Shown here: positions 50,373 through 61,878 of the stretch, piece by piece
Layout: each line of letters opens with the position of its first letter
Numbering within the stretch: position 1 is the first letter of the stretch
NCBI GenBank assembly: GCA_950295325.1
Contig: OX485805.1
Location: 21,255,501 to 21,319,500 of the forward strand
DNA from: Polytrichum commune
Taxonomy: Eukaryota; Streptophyta; Polytrichopsida; Polytrichales; Polytrichaceae
Reading direction: 5' to 3'
DNA length: 64,000 nucleotides
Position numbers and translations under genes: made by a program
Notes under the pieces: generated by a model
Databases searched by the model: none
The model's input: only the letters and a program-made list of their open reading frames with translations
What the model was told of the DNA's origin: nothing

Positions 50373-53300
50373 ATGAAGTCGTTGTCGGCGGCAAACATGG
50401 ATACTATAGCGGAGGGATCCCACGAGGGGATGTCCACTAGTAGCCGGAAACTGTCAACCCGCGAAATTGAGGCGAACGCAGAGATGGAAAAACTAAAGCG
50501 GGAGAATGAGCTGCTAAAAACAACCAAAACAAGGACCAAGATGGGGGCAGTTCCAGATGAATCACTCCGGACCATGCAGGCTCGAGAACAGCTCGAGCAG
50601 CTACGGTTGGAGAATGAGAGATTGTTGTCAAGTAAGTTGGCACCGTCTGCACCGCCCATGTCCTCTCGTACATACCAGAATTTGAACATGAGCATTCAAA
50701 ACGTTCAAGCTGAGCAGGAGACATTGCGAGGAGGAGGAGGAGCAGGCTATCCAGTCATAGCCGGGTATCCCGTGGTGTCATCTGCACCTGAAAATGGCTC
50801 AACTCGGACTGGTCTTGCTGAATCAGCACCTACGGGAGTGAATGCTTCTCGGATTGCTACAGCCGTCTCACCAGCAGGCATGCCCTCACGAACTCACCAA
50901 GCTATGGAGGAATTGAATGCTTTAAAGCAAGAAAATGAGAATCTCAAGGTCAGCAAATTGGCCCCAGGTTCCAGGACTGCGCAAGTGAGGACTCAATCCG
51001 CGCCACCAGGCTTGTTGTCGTCTGGGTCTGTCCAGGCTGTTGGAGATCAAAAGTCTCGTGTATCTCCCCGAGCTGTCCAGGCTCTTGAAGAGTTAAACAC
51101 ACTCAAGCAGGAAAACGATAAACTTGTTGCAAGTAAAGTGGCCGCTCCATCTACACATAGCGCGCCTCCTCGGAGTGCTCTGGCTCTTGGAGATCCAAAA
51201 TCCCGGATTTCTCCTCGTACCGTTCAGGCTCTTGAAGAGATGAATACTCTAAAGCAGGAGAATGATAAACTTATTGCCAGTAAAGTGGCTGCTCCGACCG
51301 CCGTGTCTCCACAGACAGCTCTGGCTCTCGGAGATTCAAAATCCCGCGTGTCACCTCGGACCGTTCATGCTCTTGAAGAGATGAACACCCTGAAGCAGGA
51401 GAACGATAAACTGATTGCCAGCAAAGTGGGCGCCCCGACCGCCGTGTCTCCACGAACTGCCCAAGCTTCTGGAGAACCTTCTCGCATTTCTACTCGAGCT
51501 GGGCAGGCACTCGAGGAGTTGAATGCGCTCAAGAAGGAAAATGAGAAGCTGATGGCTAGCAAAGTGGTTCCAAAGCCAGCTGATGATGCGAAAATTGACG
51601 AGAAGCCCGTTGAAGAGGCTCCAGGCAGTTTCTCCTTCCGTATTGATTCAGCAGTCAAGAAATCTGGTGATGCTATGTCTTCTATACCAGCCATGTCTGC
51701 ACGCACGATTGCGCAAATTAGGAACGACCCAGCAAGTGTTTTAATAAAAACCAAGTCGGCTCCGACAGGGGATGTTCTGAAATCAATGGCTGCCCCATCT
51801 GGAGCAGATGTTGGTACCAAGGCGACCATGTCTGGAGCAGATTTTGGTACCAAGGCGACCATGTCTGGAGCAGATGTTGGTACCAAGGCAACCATGTCTG
51901 GAGCAGATCCCTCTGGCCGGACAGTGCTGGTCATGGAGGAGCTTGCCAAAGTGAAGAGGGAGAACGAGCTCCTGAAAGCAAGCAAAGTGGACGGTCCAGG
52001 TGGCATGTCTGATCGCACACGTCAAGTTTTGGATCAACTCGAAAAGGTCAAGCGAGAGAATGCTATGCTTAAGACTAGCAAAGTGGACGCATCTACAACT
52101 GCACAGCGACGCTTAGCCTACTTGGAGCAGAACCACGCTGCTGCTACCAAAGTCCGGGCGGCTGAAATCAAGAAAATGATCATCCAAGGCCAGGAGTTGG
52201 ATCTTGCTTTCTTGGTGGATGCTACTGGCAGCATGCAGGTAAATTACTCATCATAAACTGGATTCAAGCTTCAGATTCTGTGGATATTCTACTCATTAGA
52301 TGTGTGTTGGTATTCTCCCTTTCCTTCATTCAATACTCGAAAGTACACATTTGTTCTCAGAAGCTGGTAACCAGAAATTCATCGGAGGGATGGGGCGGAC
52401 TAACAAGAACGCTGTTGCCCCATGATACATTGTCAGCAGTACATGGAAATTTCAATCCTATCTTGTTCCATCTTCAATCGAACTCTATTAAACATATACC
52501 TCTCTTCACAACCAAGGCAAAGGAGTATGTTTGATGATTGGATTTGTATCGTTGCTTGTCATGAATGAGCACATTATTTCATCTGTTTGTTTTGTTTCTG
52601 GGTTTGCAGAATTCCATAAATATGATCAAGGACACTGTGACAAATATGGCGGGAGGGATTAAGGAGCAGTACCCAGAATGTAAGTTGCGGGTAGCCTTTG
52701 CCCCGTACAGAGATTACGAAGACACTGTCAGAGATGACAACGAGGCATGTGATTTTACAACCAGTTTTACAGGGGCAGATAGTACTTTTGTGCGAGCTTT
52801 GTCTAGGGTACGAGCTGCTGGTGGTGGAGATGATGCAGAGGATGTGTTCACAGGAATTGCTCGGGTTGCATCCTTCAACTGGAATGCCACAAATCGACTG
52901 GTCATCCACATCGGTGACGCTCCATGCCATGGTAGAAGATTTCATGACGGGGTGGGTGATCACTTTCCAGCAGGGGACAAATATGGTCGACAAATCGAGA
53001 ATGTGTTGGCGCTCCTGTACGAAGCCTGCCACATCACAACATATTTTTTCTGCCACTTGAATACCAGTACCAGGAGAATGCTGCAAGAGTTCAAAAAAGC
53101 AGGCGGGGACAAAATTTCCATCATGGAGGAGCAATTTGAGAACATCAGCATGATCCCGCACAAGGTGGTCACTTTATGTCGGGGCACTATTCAAAAGACT
53201 TTAAGCGTTGTTGGGGCGGCACACCCTGCAGACATGAAGTTTGTGAATGAAGTTGTGGTGACAGCAGTACCCTCTTGGGATGATTGTCCCATTCAGACTG

Positions 53301-54690
53301 GATCTCACTTCAGACACAAGTAAACATCTACCTCTTTGACTCCTCAATCCTTGAAAACGATGTGTGTAAATGTAACCTTTTAAGTTTTGTTGTCGAACTA
53401 AATAGCTTCTATCTGTTCAAGTTTCTAACCCTTTGATAATTTGGGCAGAAAATAATTGTTGAAGTTGTTTATTAAGGCCATGACAGTTGATGCATATACT
53501 TCCATGAGATATTGATGATACACTGGGATGTTGAGGTACTTGAGAACATCGTGTGGATAAGTCACTCAAACATTTCCTGAACTGCAGGTGGTACCGAGCT
53601 TTAGATGATCTTCTAAGTAAGATCAATCGGAAAATGGCACTGGATGAAGAAGTTAAGGACCACATTCAAGTGCAAATTGCAAAGCACCCTTTTAGTGGAG
53701 ATGGAGCTGTAAGATGGCCCTTCTATGCAATGGTCACACATCCAGACGAACCCCCCAGGTGAGCACACTATGCCTTTGAATTTTATATATTTTTGATTAA
53801 ATTCAAGGATTTTCTGCAAACAGAATATCACTGTGACTTTGTACACATAACACTCTGGCACTGGCATAATACATCAATTCCTGTATAAAGATGAGATTCT
53901 GAAGGGGTGAGCTTCGTGTGACAGGTTTATGGTGGTCAAAAGATTCAAAACCCCCCTTAATAAAGATACTCGAGAAGTGCACAAGAGAGATCGTTATTTG
54001 GCACAGATGGAAGTGCAGTCAGTGGCAGCTCAAATGGCCTTTGAGTTCAACCAAAGGTGAATATCTATGCATTGTGCCTGTTTGTCCAAGAAACTTATTT
54101 CACCGATCTTTCTTTTGTTTTATGCTCAATTTATACACTTCAACAATGTGGCACTAGCAGGCTTCTGCATAGTTTGTGACTTCTCTCTTCTTGCATCAGC
54201 TGACTTCTTATCTGCTCATTGTTACAGGACATCCAATTTCAAGAACGTCAAGAAGGTGGAGTTCACGCAGGTGACTACCTTGGAAGTTGGTGGTGGACCC
54301 ACTGTGAAGTACTTCAACATGGAGCAGGTGCTTGAAGGGCAATGGATTCGGTATTCAAACAATGGGGGCTATGTCAACACATCCGACTATGCTGCAGTTT
54401 TGCAAGCTTTTACACATTGGACCCATGAGCGCTCCAGGGGCCTTTTGATGGTCACTGATCTTCAAGGTGTTAGACTGAAGAATGCAGATGGGGAGAATGT
54501 GTTTTGCCTTTGCGATCCTGCCATCCACTGCACCGATGTGATGCGGTTCACACGCACCAACCTTGGTCAAGAAGGTTTCAAGCTGTTTTTTGACACCCAC
54601 AAATGCAATGATGTTTGCAAACATCTGGGACTGGCAGTTGGTACAGCGGGACGAACGATTTCTGGCACACTTGTAGACAAATACTGGTAA
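50373..54690 (+). CDS. Coiled-coil repeat / von Willebrand A / alpha-kinase protein
   Basis: Exons 50373-52238, 52610-53319, 53588-53758, 53925-54056 and 54228-54690 give 1113 aa with matching phases. Residues 1 to about 600 are low-complexity, with nine copies of a roughly 20-residue unit of the form ALEELNTLKQENDKLIASKV and three SGADVGTKATM-like repeats; coiled coil is likely. A vWA domain follows (about 608-830) with a MIDAS-like DATGSM (616-621) and VIHIGDAPCHG. The alpha-kinase domain is C-terminal. It shows lysine K921 in VVKRF, EGQWIRYSNNGGYVN, LQAFTHWTHE, catalytic DLQGV (D1037), TNLGQEG (1070-1076) and the zinc site HKCNDVC (H1084, C1086, C1090, probably with H1023). All key residues are present, so it should be an active Ser/Thr kinase. 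The vWA-then-alpha-kinase order matches Dictyostelium VwkA; the repeat region is extra. The start is the first ATG of the long open frame. Substrates are unknown. Confidence 0.95.
50436..52115 (+). repeat. Coding repeat array in the alpha-kinase N-terminus
   Basis: The first exon encodes about nine degenerate units. Most begin S-x-R-[TA]-x-Q and then run LEE[LM]N-x-LK-x-EN-x-KL-x-[AT]SKV. Three neighbouring units (about 51060-51430) are nearly identical at the DNA level, which points to recent duplication or gene conversion. A second array at 51794-51910 holds 33-bp units coding for SGADVGTKATM and close variants. Confidence 0.85.
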
Positions 54691-55650
54691 GGTGTTCATT
54701 TGTGGCATCGAGCTGTGGATTGTAATGTAGAAGATAAGTGAGAGATTTAGTTTTCCACGCAATTCAGGCATTGTATATAAGTATAGTTTTGAACACAAAG
54801 TAGAGTTTACCATGAAGCACCATTTTTGCCTCCAAGTGGAAGCAGAAGCAACATCTGAATGTTCAGATGTTGCTTGACATGGAACAGCTCTTATCAATAC
54901 TCAAGAAGATTTTTGCTACTAGGAACTGTATTGTTCATCATGTTGTTTGCAAGTAACTTAATTTACATAGGTAATTGCTCTCTGTTTGCACTCGAACTTA
55001 AGCATTGAAGAGTTTACATGGGTCTACAAACCTTGATGGGAAAATGGCAACGAAATACATCTAATAGTTAGTGTATCCTGCTATTGCCACCTTGGGACTA
55101 ATGAGTCTTGTTTTCACAACAAAGGTTGAAAGCTCAAAGGATCTACCTATGCTTTCACTAGACACATGTTATGTGACAGCAGTCCTTGTAACATACTTTT
55201 CTATTAATTTAATGCAAATGCACATCTCGAGACCCTGTACAATCTTTCCACCATAAGTTAAGGTATGCAATAAAGTATGCAGGCAATGTGGGGGCATTTA
55301 TTGCCACTCCTCCTGGTGTGCATTTAGTCTTATCTGCAAAAGTAACAGTAAGTAACATGATTTAGCGTGATTGTATAAGTAAGGGTTGGCTTCCATGTAG
55401 GCCTGTTGCCCACCAGATTCTAGTCAAAATGTAGATGCCACTAGGTGGAAACTAACCCTAATTCTCCTAGCACATGGAATAAATCTTGTCAAATACTACT
55501 GGAGGTTCCTCAAATCCCCTGGATCATCTTGAAATTCGTGAATAGCTGTATATGATAGATTGAGAGTCCTTGATAGCTATCATTCCTCAGTTGATGTTAA
55601 CTGAGGAATGGAAAGCTATCATTCCATTATGGATCCCTACTGAGAACTCA
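54691..55650. other. 3' flank of the alpha-kinase gene
   Basis: It contains the 3' UTR and intergenic DNA. A short hairpin TCAGTTGATGTTAACTGA with flanking AGCTATCATTCC copies lies near 55575-55625. No gene is supported. Confidence 0.5.
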
Positions 55651-55723
55651 TCTATAACAGTCTAGATGGTTAGGATATCCGGCTTTCACCCAAGCAACCT
55701 GGATTCGAGTCCCAATTATGGAA
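55651..55723 (+). pseudogene. tRNA-Glu(UUC)-like pseudogene
   Basis: The 73-nt segment aligns with plant nuclear tRNA-Glu: D-arm GGTTAGGATA, anticodon loop CTTTCAC with TTC at 55685-55687, and a TTCGA T-loop. The 7-bp acceptor stem still pairs (TCTATAA with TTATGGA, one wobble). Two pairs are lost in the anticodon stem and two in the T stem. It is probably dead or the head of a SINE. Confidence 0.7.
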
Positions 55724-55736
55724 CGACGTGTTGCGA

Positions 55737-55925
55737 AATGTGCGGGATTAGCTCAGCTGGGACTTGGTCGCTCCTTGTCGTGATCATTGGAGTGGTTTTT
55801 TGGTTTTTGGCTTCAGCTGGCTCCTTGTGGGCGATTGTAAGGCTTTGGCCGGATTGGTGGCATTTTGATTTACACTTGTGGGGGATCATTCAGCTCAGTT
55901 GGGAGAGCGGCCAGATGTTCCAACT
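55737..55925 (+). repeat. Two isolated tRNA A-box-like segments
   Basis: GGGATTAGCTCAGCTGGGA near 55743 and CAGCTCAGTTGGGAGAGC near 55890 look like tRNA D-arms, but no T-arm follows within tRNA distance. They are reported as tRNA-derived fragments only. Confidence 0.45.
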
Positions 55926-56179
55926 TCCTCTTCACCATTGTTAGCAAACTACTTGCATTATTGATCCCCCATGAATCATTTGCAGTGTTGAGGATTGGTC
56001 ATCAAACATTCCCCAAGTGGTTCAGGAAAAACCCCTGCAAGTTCTTTTATTTCCTTTCTCACCTGATAGATCTTCTCAACAACCTAAGCCTATGCAGAAT
56101 ACACATTCCTCATCTGGCTGCAGAAGGGCCTTGACTGCAAAATTAGCAGACTTCATCCGGCTTCTCCACTGCAATCCCC

Positions 56180-56735
56180 ATGGCTCTTTCCTCTTTCCCA
56201 CACACTTTTGGTTTGGTTCACCCAATCAGCCGTCTCCTACCTCAGGGCATCATTTCACTCCAATTTTGCCCTCGCCGTCCCCTTTCTTCATCTAGATTTT
56301 CTCCAATGTTGCACCTAAACTCTGCCTTTCTCTCCAAACCCCCTCTACGGAATACCATGGGCTCCAAGATACAACGCTTTTTCTTGCTACCCTTCAGGGT
56401 CAAAGTCACTGGGGAATCAATCTTGCCATGAGATCGTAATTTTGAACTCTGCTAGGAATACTTATGAATACCTTTCCTGGTGATTGTATAGCTCCATGGC
56501 AATGCGAACACTTGTGTGATTTATGGATTTGTGTCGCAGTGCCCACCAATCAACGCCTTATGCAATCCTTCCTCTACGTAGTTCCACCCATCGATGCCTC
56601 TCCTCCCACTCTTTTGAATTTGCGGCATTGGTGGTGGCAGATTGGTTCATGGAGAAATTGGACTTTGAGCGCTAGGACCATGGGAGGTGGACTCTTCATT
56701 GAATACCTCAATGATGTGTGTGGGTCTCTATGATA
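56180..56735 (+). other. Possible fragment of a plastid-protein gene
   Basis: A frame from ATG 56180 starts MALSSFPHTFGLVHP and is rich in Ser, Pro and Arg, like a chloroplast transit peptide. Further on, another frame near 56615-56685 reads FEFAALVVADWFMEKLD. No consistent splice model links them and I do not recognise a family. It could be an eroded gene or chance. Confidence 0.2.
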
Positions 56736-57894
56736 TTAAACCCCTCATATATGAGAAGTTTGTACATAAAAACAAATGAACTTTATGGCGGCGCACCAGT
56801 GTCCCAAATAAATTGGAGCCTCCTTAACGATTGGTTTTGTGGTTGTAAGTGATCGAAAATAGAAACCAACTTTGAACATTAGAGCGTGTACAAGACGTCG
56901 AGAAATTTGAATGCCGTTTTGATCGCCTTCAACTGACCATTTTTGACGTTGACTTGGGCTTTAAGGGTCAACCGGTGTAATATGGGACATTGGTGTTCTG
57001 CCATAAGTTTTTAATGTATACGTACTAATAGCATGCTAGAAAGTGGACTCATGTATTTTTATTGCGTTTTTCTATGTAATGTAATAAATGCCTCCACCAC
57101 AAATACAAAATTCAAATCTCAATTAAATAAACATTTATTACATATTAAATTAATTTTTGCTTTCCAATGAGAAAGTCATTGAGCATTTTTTTCATCCATA
57201 GCATGCAACTCAATGATTGCATCAAGCAAACAAAGACAAGATGACAATAACTTAGCCATATCCAAGATGACAAAACTTAAGGGAGCCAATAAACACTTCA
57301 AGAGACTCCAGTTTGTAAAAACCTAGAACCCAAATGCAAACCCAAACAAGAATGGACAAAGTAGTCATTGAGGACTTTTACCAGACGTCAACAACGTTAA
57401 TGAATGAAAATGTGAATCAGATGAAACTAACACATCTATTGTCCAATCTTTCTCTAAACTTGAGGGCCCCCTTTTGTACATCTACCTTTACTTTAATATT
57501 CTTAATAGTTTTTAAAAAAAGTACACACTTAATAAAATAAAAATTTCTTCCTTATGTGTACTATGTATGCTAACACCTCGAATAATATTCCTTCTTACAC
57601 TCACATTCAATTCATACGTGATATGAAGAGTCCGTCCCCTATAGCCAGGATTGCCTCTTGGATTAAGACCACATCTTCATTGGAGCATGCCACGACTTTC
57701 ATTCACGAGGTTCTTTTATTTTGGCTTCATGGGCCGTGTTTTATGGCACTTGCTTCCATGTTATTATTATGCCCAACCTCATCTTAAGAAGGCGTTCCAA
57801 TACATGATGTTTTTCTTGTTCTACATTTATTTGTTATTCCTCTTATTGTAGGGTAGCTTTGTGCCTTGCACTTGGTTCTTTTCACTTAATTCCG

Positions 57895-57972
57895 GTGGAG
57901 AATTTCAATCTCAGTTGGGAGAGCATCAAATTGAAGGTTTTGAGGTCGTGTGTTCGATCCATGCTCACCGCA
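57895..57972 (+). pseudogene. tRNA-Phe(GAA)-like pseudogene
   Basis: From the D-arm (CTCAGTTGGGAGAGC) to the 3' end (TCACCGCA) the segment follows plant tRNA-Phe, with TTGAAGG keeping the GAA anticodon and GTGTTCGATCC as T-loop. Differences are mostly C-to-T and G-to-A. The 5' acceptor strand does not pair with the intact 3' strand, so it is not functional. Confidence 0.75.
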
Positions 57973-59363
57973 AATTGTGGAAGTCCTTTTTTTCAAAAAC
58001 TGGCTATTATGAGGATGTAAGTAAGGAAAGTAGACTTTAAATGGACACCTTCTCCTAGGATGTGAAACATGTAGTTATTAGTGTGAGATCATTGCCAGAT
58101 TGAAATTGCCCTCCGAAAGCCACATTTGCCTCATAATGACACGTACCCATATGCTCATAATTTTGGGAGCTCATATGATATGGTTCAATATCAAAGGGAA
58201 GATCCTCAAGCGTATGAAATGGTCAATTAGGTTCTCCCCGAATGTTATTTTGACCATCGAGCCTAGAATGGGTGACAAATATTGAGCGTACACCAAGTCC
58301 AATCTTTTTGATGCCCAATTTTAGATCCACACCTAACCAAACGCCACTAAAATAATGTAGCACTTTTGAGCTTTGTATTCTAACACTTTTCATATTGATC
58401 TTTCCGTTTATGAGTTTTATGAATCTAGCGTTGGAGTTCCTTCTTCGGTTTTGGCTTCTGATCAAGTTAATGTATTGTCTTTTCCAAGGCAGCTCTCATG
58501 ATCATTCAATTCTACTTGAGGTAGAAACACTCATAATGAACATTTTGAGCACTAACCCTTGACAAGTATAAAAGTTTTCACAAATGTTTTCAAGAAATTA
58601 GCAATTCTGTAAAAAGGCTCATGCACTTGAATTCATCAAAATTTTGACAACATGTGATTGAGATATGATTAATCAAAGTCAATATACCTTTGCACCCCAC
58701 AGTGGTTACATGGGCTCCCTCAATGTGGATAGTGTTTGATTGTTGACAATTTTGTCTCTTTCAACCAATGACCTACGTTTTTAGTTCTTAGAATCATTCA
58801 AATAATGTTCAAGTTGAAATACGTAGCTTGTCTTTGGGACAAAATATAGGTGTTGGAATTGGGGTCACTCACAAAACTGGCTGCTTCTACCTAAACTTCT
58901 TGCTGCTCACCCTTGTCCCCAATCATGGCTTACTTGCTTCTTTGATCCTCTTGGCTCTTATAGTTCACCCACTTCTACTGGCAAAAACACTTCATTTCTC
59001 TCCTCCTCTCTAGCCCATCATACCTCCCCTCCCCCCTGGCTTCTTGTTTTGTGCCACTAACTAAGGATTCATGATAATTGTGTTCATATTTTCAGTTACA
59101 ACCTACCCCTATAGGTTAATTTATGGCCGATTCATCCCAACATAATCTCCTCAAGCTAATTTGGGATCGAGTTTGATGCTAATTTCAATGTCAAACTTGC
59201 TACGAAGCATATATGTTACCAAGCTTTAAAAAAGCCACACTATTTTTTTCATCGTCAACTTACATGGATGCCAACAAATTCTTTGCCATGTGATACCAAT
59301 TGGATGAGATGTTGTATGGATACTTGTATTTTTAGGCTGAACATTGATACCCCCACACCATTG

Positions 59364-59515
59364 ATTGGTGGTGTGGAATATCTTATAATTGTACACGTAG
59401 CCTTGTTGATATCCGGGTCGGCCAGAACATAAGCACCCGGGCAATATTGATTGGTGGGGTGGGTATTTATTTTATACTCGTATACTTACCCTTATTGATA
59501 CCCGGTTGACGTACA
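59364..59515. repeat. Imperfect tandem repeat upstream of membrin
   Basis: Two units of about 85 bp, beginning ATTGATTGGTGG at 59364 and 59448, each end in a TTGATA-CCGG motif. They lie just upstream of the CpG-rich membrin leader. Confidence 0.6.
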
Positions 59516-60029
59516 TACCCGCCCAAGGGAACTTGGGAAATACTGCAATAATGAGAAGTTGACACGAACCTCTTCCTGTCATTGCTGCGTTCACGGGGAA
59601 AGCTTCAAACCCTAATCAATCAATGCTCTGTTCCTCCCCCCACACAAACAATCTCAATTCATCGCCACTCTCGACTCCGATCCCAAGGTATCGTCATCGC
59701 AATAGATTGCCATCATAAAAGCACACAGGAATTCATTTGCGAAGAAACAGGTAAGCCTGCTGTTCGGAAGGTGACATTTCACAGTCTCCGCAGGAAGAGG
59801 AGCGGGAGGCTATTCCTATTCATTCAAGTGGGAGAAGATCACCCAGACCGGGCCTGTTGGAGGATTGATCATTGTTGTGTGTGGAGGTTTGAGATTTGCA
59901 TTGCTATTCGAGGGGGAGAGAAACGGAACCGAAGCTGTATAAATTGTTGTCATCCAGTGGTGGATGGAGGGGATGTGGTGCATGTGGTAGGGTTTGAGGA
60001 GAGGAGCAAAGGGTGAGTGAGTTCAGGAG

Positions 60030-61878
60030 ATGTTAGGAGGTCCAGTGGAGGATGTGGCAGGGCTTGGGAATGGAAATGGAAAGGGGATGGGAATGTCACT
60101 GGAGAATGTGTACAGCCAAGCGAGACGCGCATTGTTGATGGTGCGCGATGGTTTGGAGAGGCTGGAGCGACTGGAGCTCGCGGGCCAGCAGCCAAGTCTG
60201 GGCAGTAGTAATAGCCCGAGCTTCCGAGGAATAGGAGGAGGAGGGGGTCAGGATCAAGGGGGCCCTGCGGCTCCGGATCTCGTTGAGCATCTGAAGCAGG
60301 AGGTTGCGCAGTTGCAGCTGTGGAGTGCAGACATGGATCGGTTGTGGCGTAACCAAATGATCGCGAAAGCGCAGCGCGATCTGTGGAAACGGCGGGTAGA
60401 GCAGGTCGCGGAGGAGGTTGAGGCCTTGAAGGCGGGGCTGGATCGGTACCTGTTGCGGCAGCATCGGCGGCAAATGGAAGCGCAGGAGAGGGCTGAGCTT
60501 TTCCGTCGCACAAGAGGGGATGGTGCTCATGTGTTGCAGGTTAGAAAGTCTGATCTGATCCTAGTCTCTTACGTTTTTCTTTCGTGTATGTGAGTGTGTC
60601 TTTTGGCACAGGAGATTATGATAATTTCGTTAAAATAAGAGATATCCTCTAACAGAATCAACAATTCTTTTCTTTCCAGATGTGGTGCATGCTTGGAGGA
60701 AGTGCTTGAATCTGAATGAAGAGCAACCTATTTCGGTTCATTGAGAGCCAAATTCATTTTGGCATGTTTTGGTATGCTGAAGTGCGTTAAACCCTCAATG
60801 AACCAATATAGTATGTTCTTTATTCAAACCTCACATAATATTTACCGAACCTGGAAAGCAGTCTTTCACGTCTTTCGTCTAAGTAGAACGCATCTTACGT
60901 GGACACTTCTGAGGTTGAAGCCTTCTTGTGGGAGATCTTCAACACTTAGTTTTTTTTGAGATGCCTGCAAGTGGGTGTGGAGAATCTGCAGAAATTTGAA
61001 GAAAACCAACACCAATTCAGAGTTTGTGGGAATTTGTTATGAATTTCTAAACTCAAGATTCTTTCCCCCATAAATTAATCACGTAGGTCCCCCCCCCCCA
61101 ATCATAGAAACACTTTTGTTACTTGCTACTTCGTACCACTCCCATGTTGATATTGAGGCACACATGTTGCATATTTTTGGGCAAATAGACCATACGAGAA
61201 ACTTGTGTGATTGGTGGATGGACCCATTTTCAAATCATGATAATAGCCTTTGTGAACGTAGTTGCATGGTAGAGCTTATTCAGTCACATTCTAGGTTGAA
61301 TGCAATTTTGAAAGGCGTGCCACAATTCAACCATAAAGTAGGTGTTTCATTATTGGATAATGTTGGACTAAGACATGTCTACCTTATTTGATTCTTTTGG
61401 CACAGGAAATTATGAGATTATTTTTAACATTGTCCTTGTTGAGATCAATCTGGGGGGCTCCTCACCTGTCTTGTCACTTTGCTGGATTTTATTCTTGATG
61501 TAGCCCTGATTCTTCAATGACTCTTTTGCAACACAGTATATGCTGTCAATGCACAGTGTTTGACTTAAGGGGTTTGTATAACTTGCCTTGCAGGTGCATG
61601 ATGATGAGAACCGTGCATTCGAATCGGCAAAGAACTCTTCACGAATGTTGGATGATGCTTTTGCCACAGGAGTGGCTGTGTTGGCACAGTATGCTGTCCA
61701 ACGAGACCGACTCAAACAAGCACAAAGGAAAGCATATGATGTTCTCAACACTGTAGGGTTAGGGAACTCAGTGATGCGGGTGATTGAGAGACGGCAACTA
61801 ATGGACCGATGGGTTGCGTATGTGGGAATGCTTCTCACTGTTATTATTGTGTTTGTTTTTTGGAGATGGGTTCGATGA
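60030..61878 (+). CDS. MEMB11: Membrin-type Qb-SNARE (Golgi)
   Basis: Exons 60030-60539 and 61594-61878 (phase 0) give 264 aa; Arabidopsis MEMB11 has about 225. Membrin is the Qb-SNARE of ER-to-Golgi and intra-Golgi fusion. The match runs through both exons: LENVYSQARRALLMVRDGLERLE at the N-terminal helix (shown here as landmarks), AQRDLWKRRVEQV, GDGAHVLQ just before the junction, then a SNARE helix. The SNARE helix has AVQRDRLK (zero-layer Gln), DVLNTVGLGNSVMRVIERR and a C-terminal anchor of about 18 hydrophobic residues ending FWRWVR. The length excess comes from a Gly-rich insert (about residues 54-75) and from the N-terminal ATG. A second in-frame Met just before SLENVYSQ fits the usual family start better. 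The CpG-rich block 59580-60030 is probably its promoter and leader. Confidence 0.95.

Noticed and set aside
51365-52018. 217-codon open frame on the minus strand
   Set aside because: It lies wholly inside the repeat-rich first exon of the alpha-kinase. Its own repeats are just the reverse reading of the coding repeats.
55651-57972. Functional tRNA genes
   Set aside because: Stem mismatches (Glu-like) and a lost 5' acceptor strand (Phe-like) make function unlikely.
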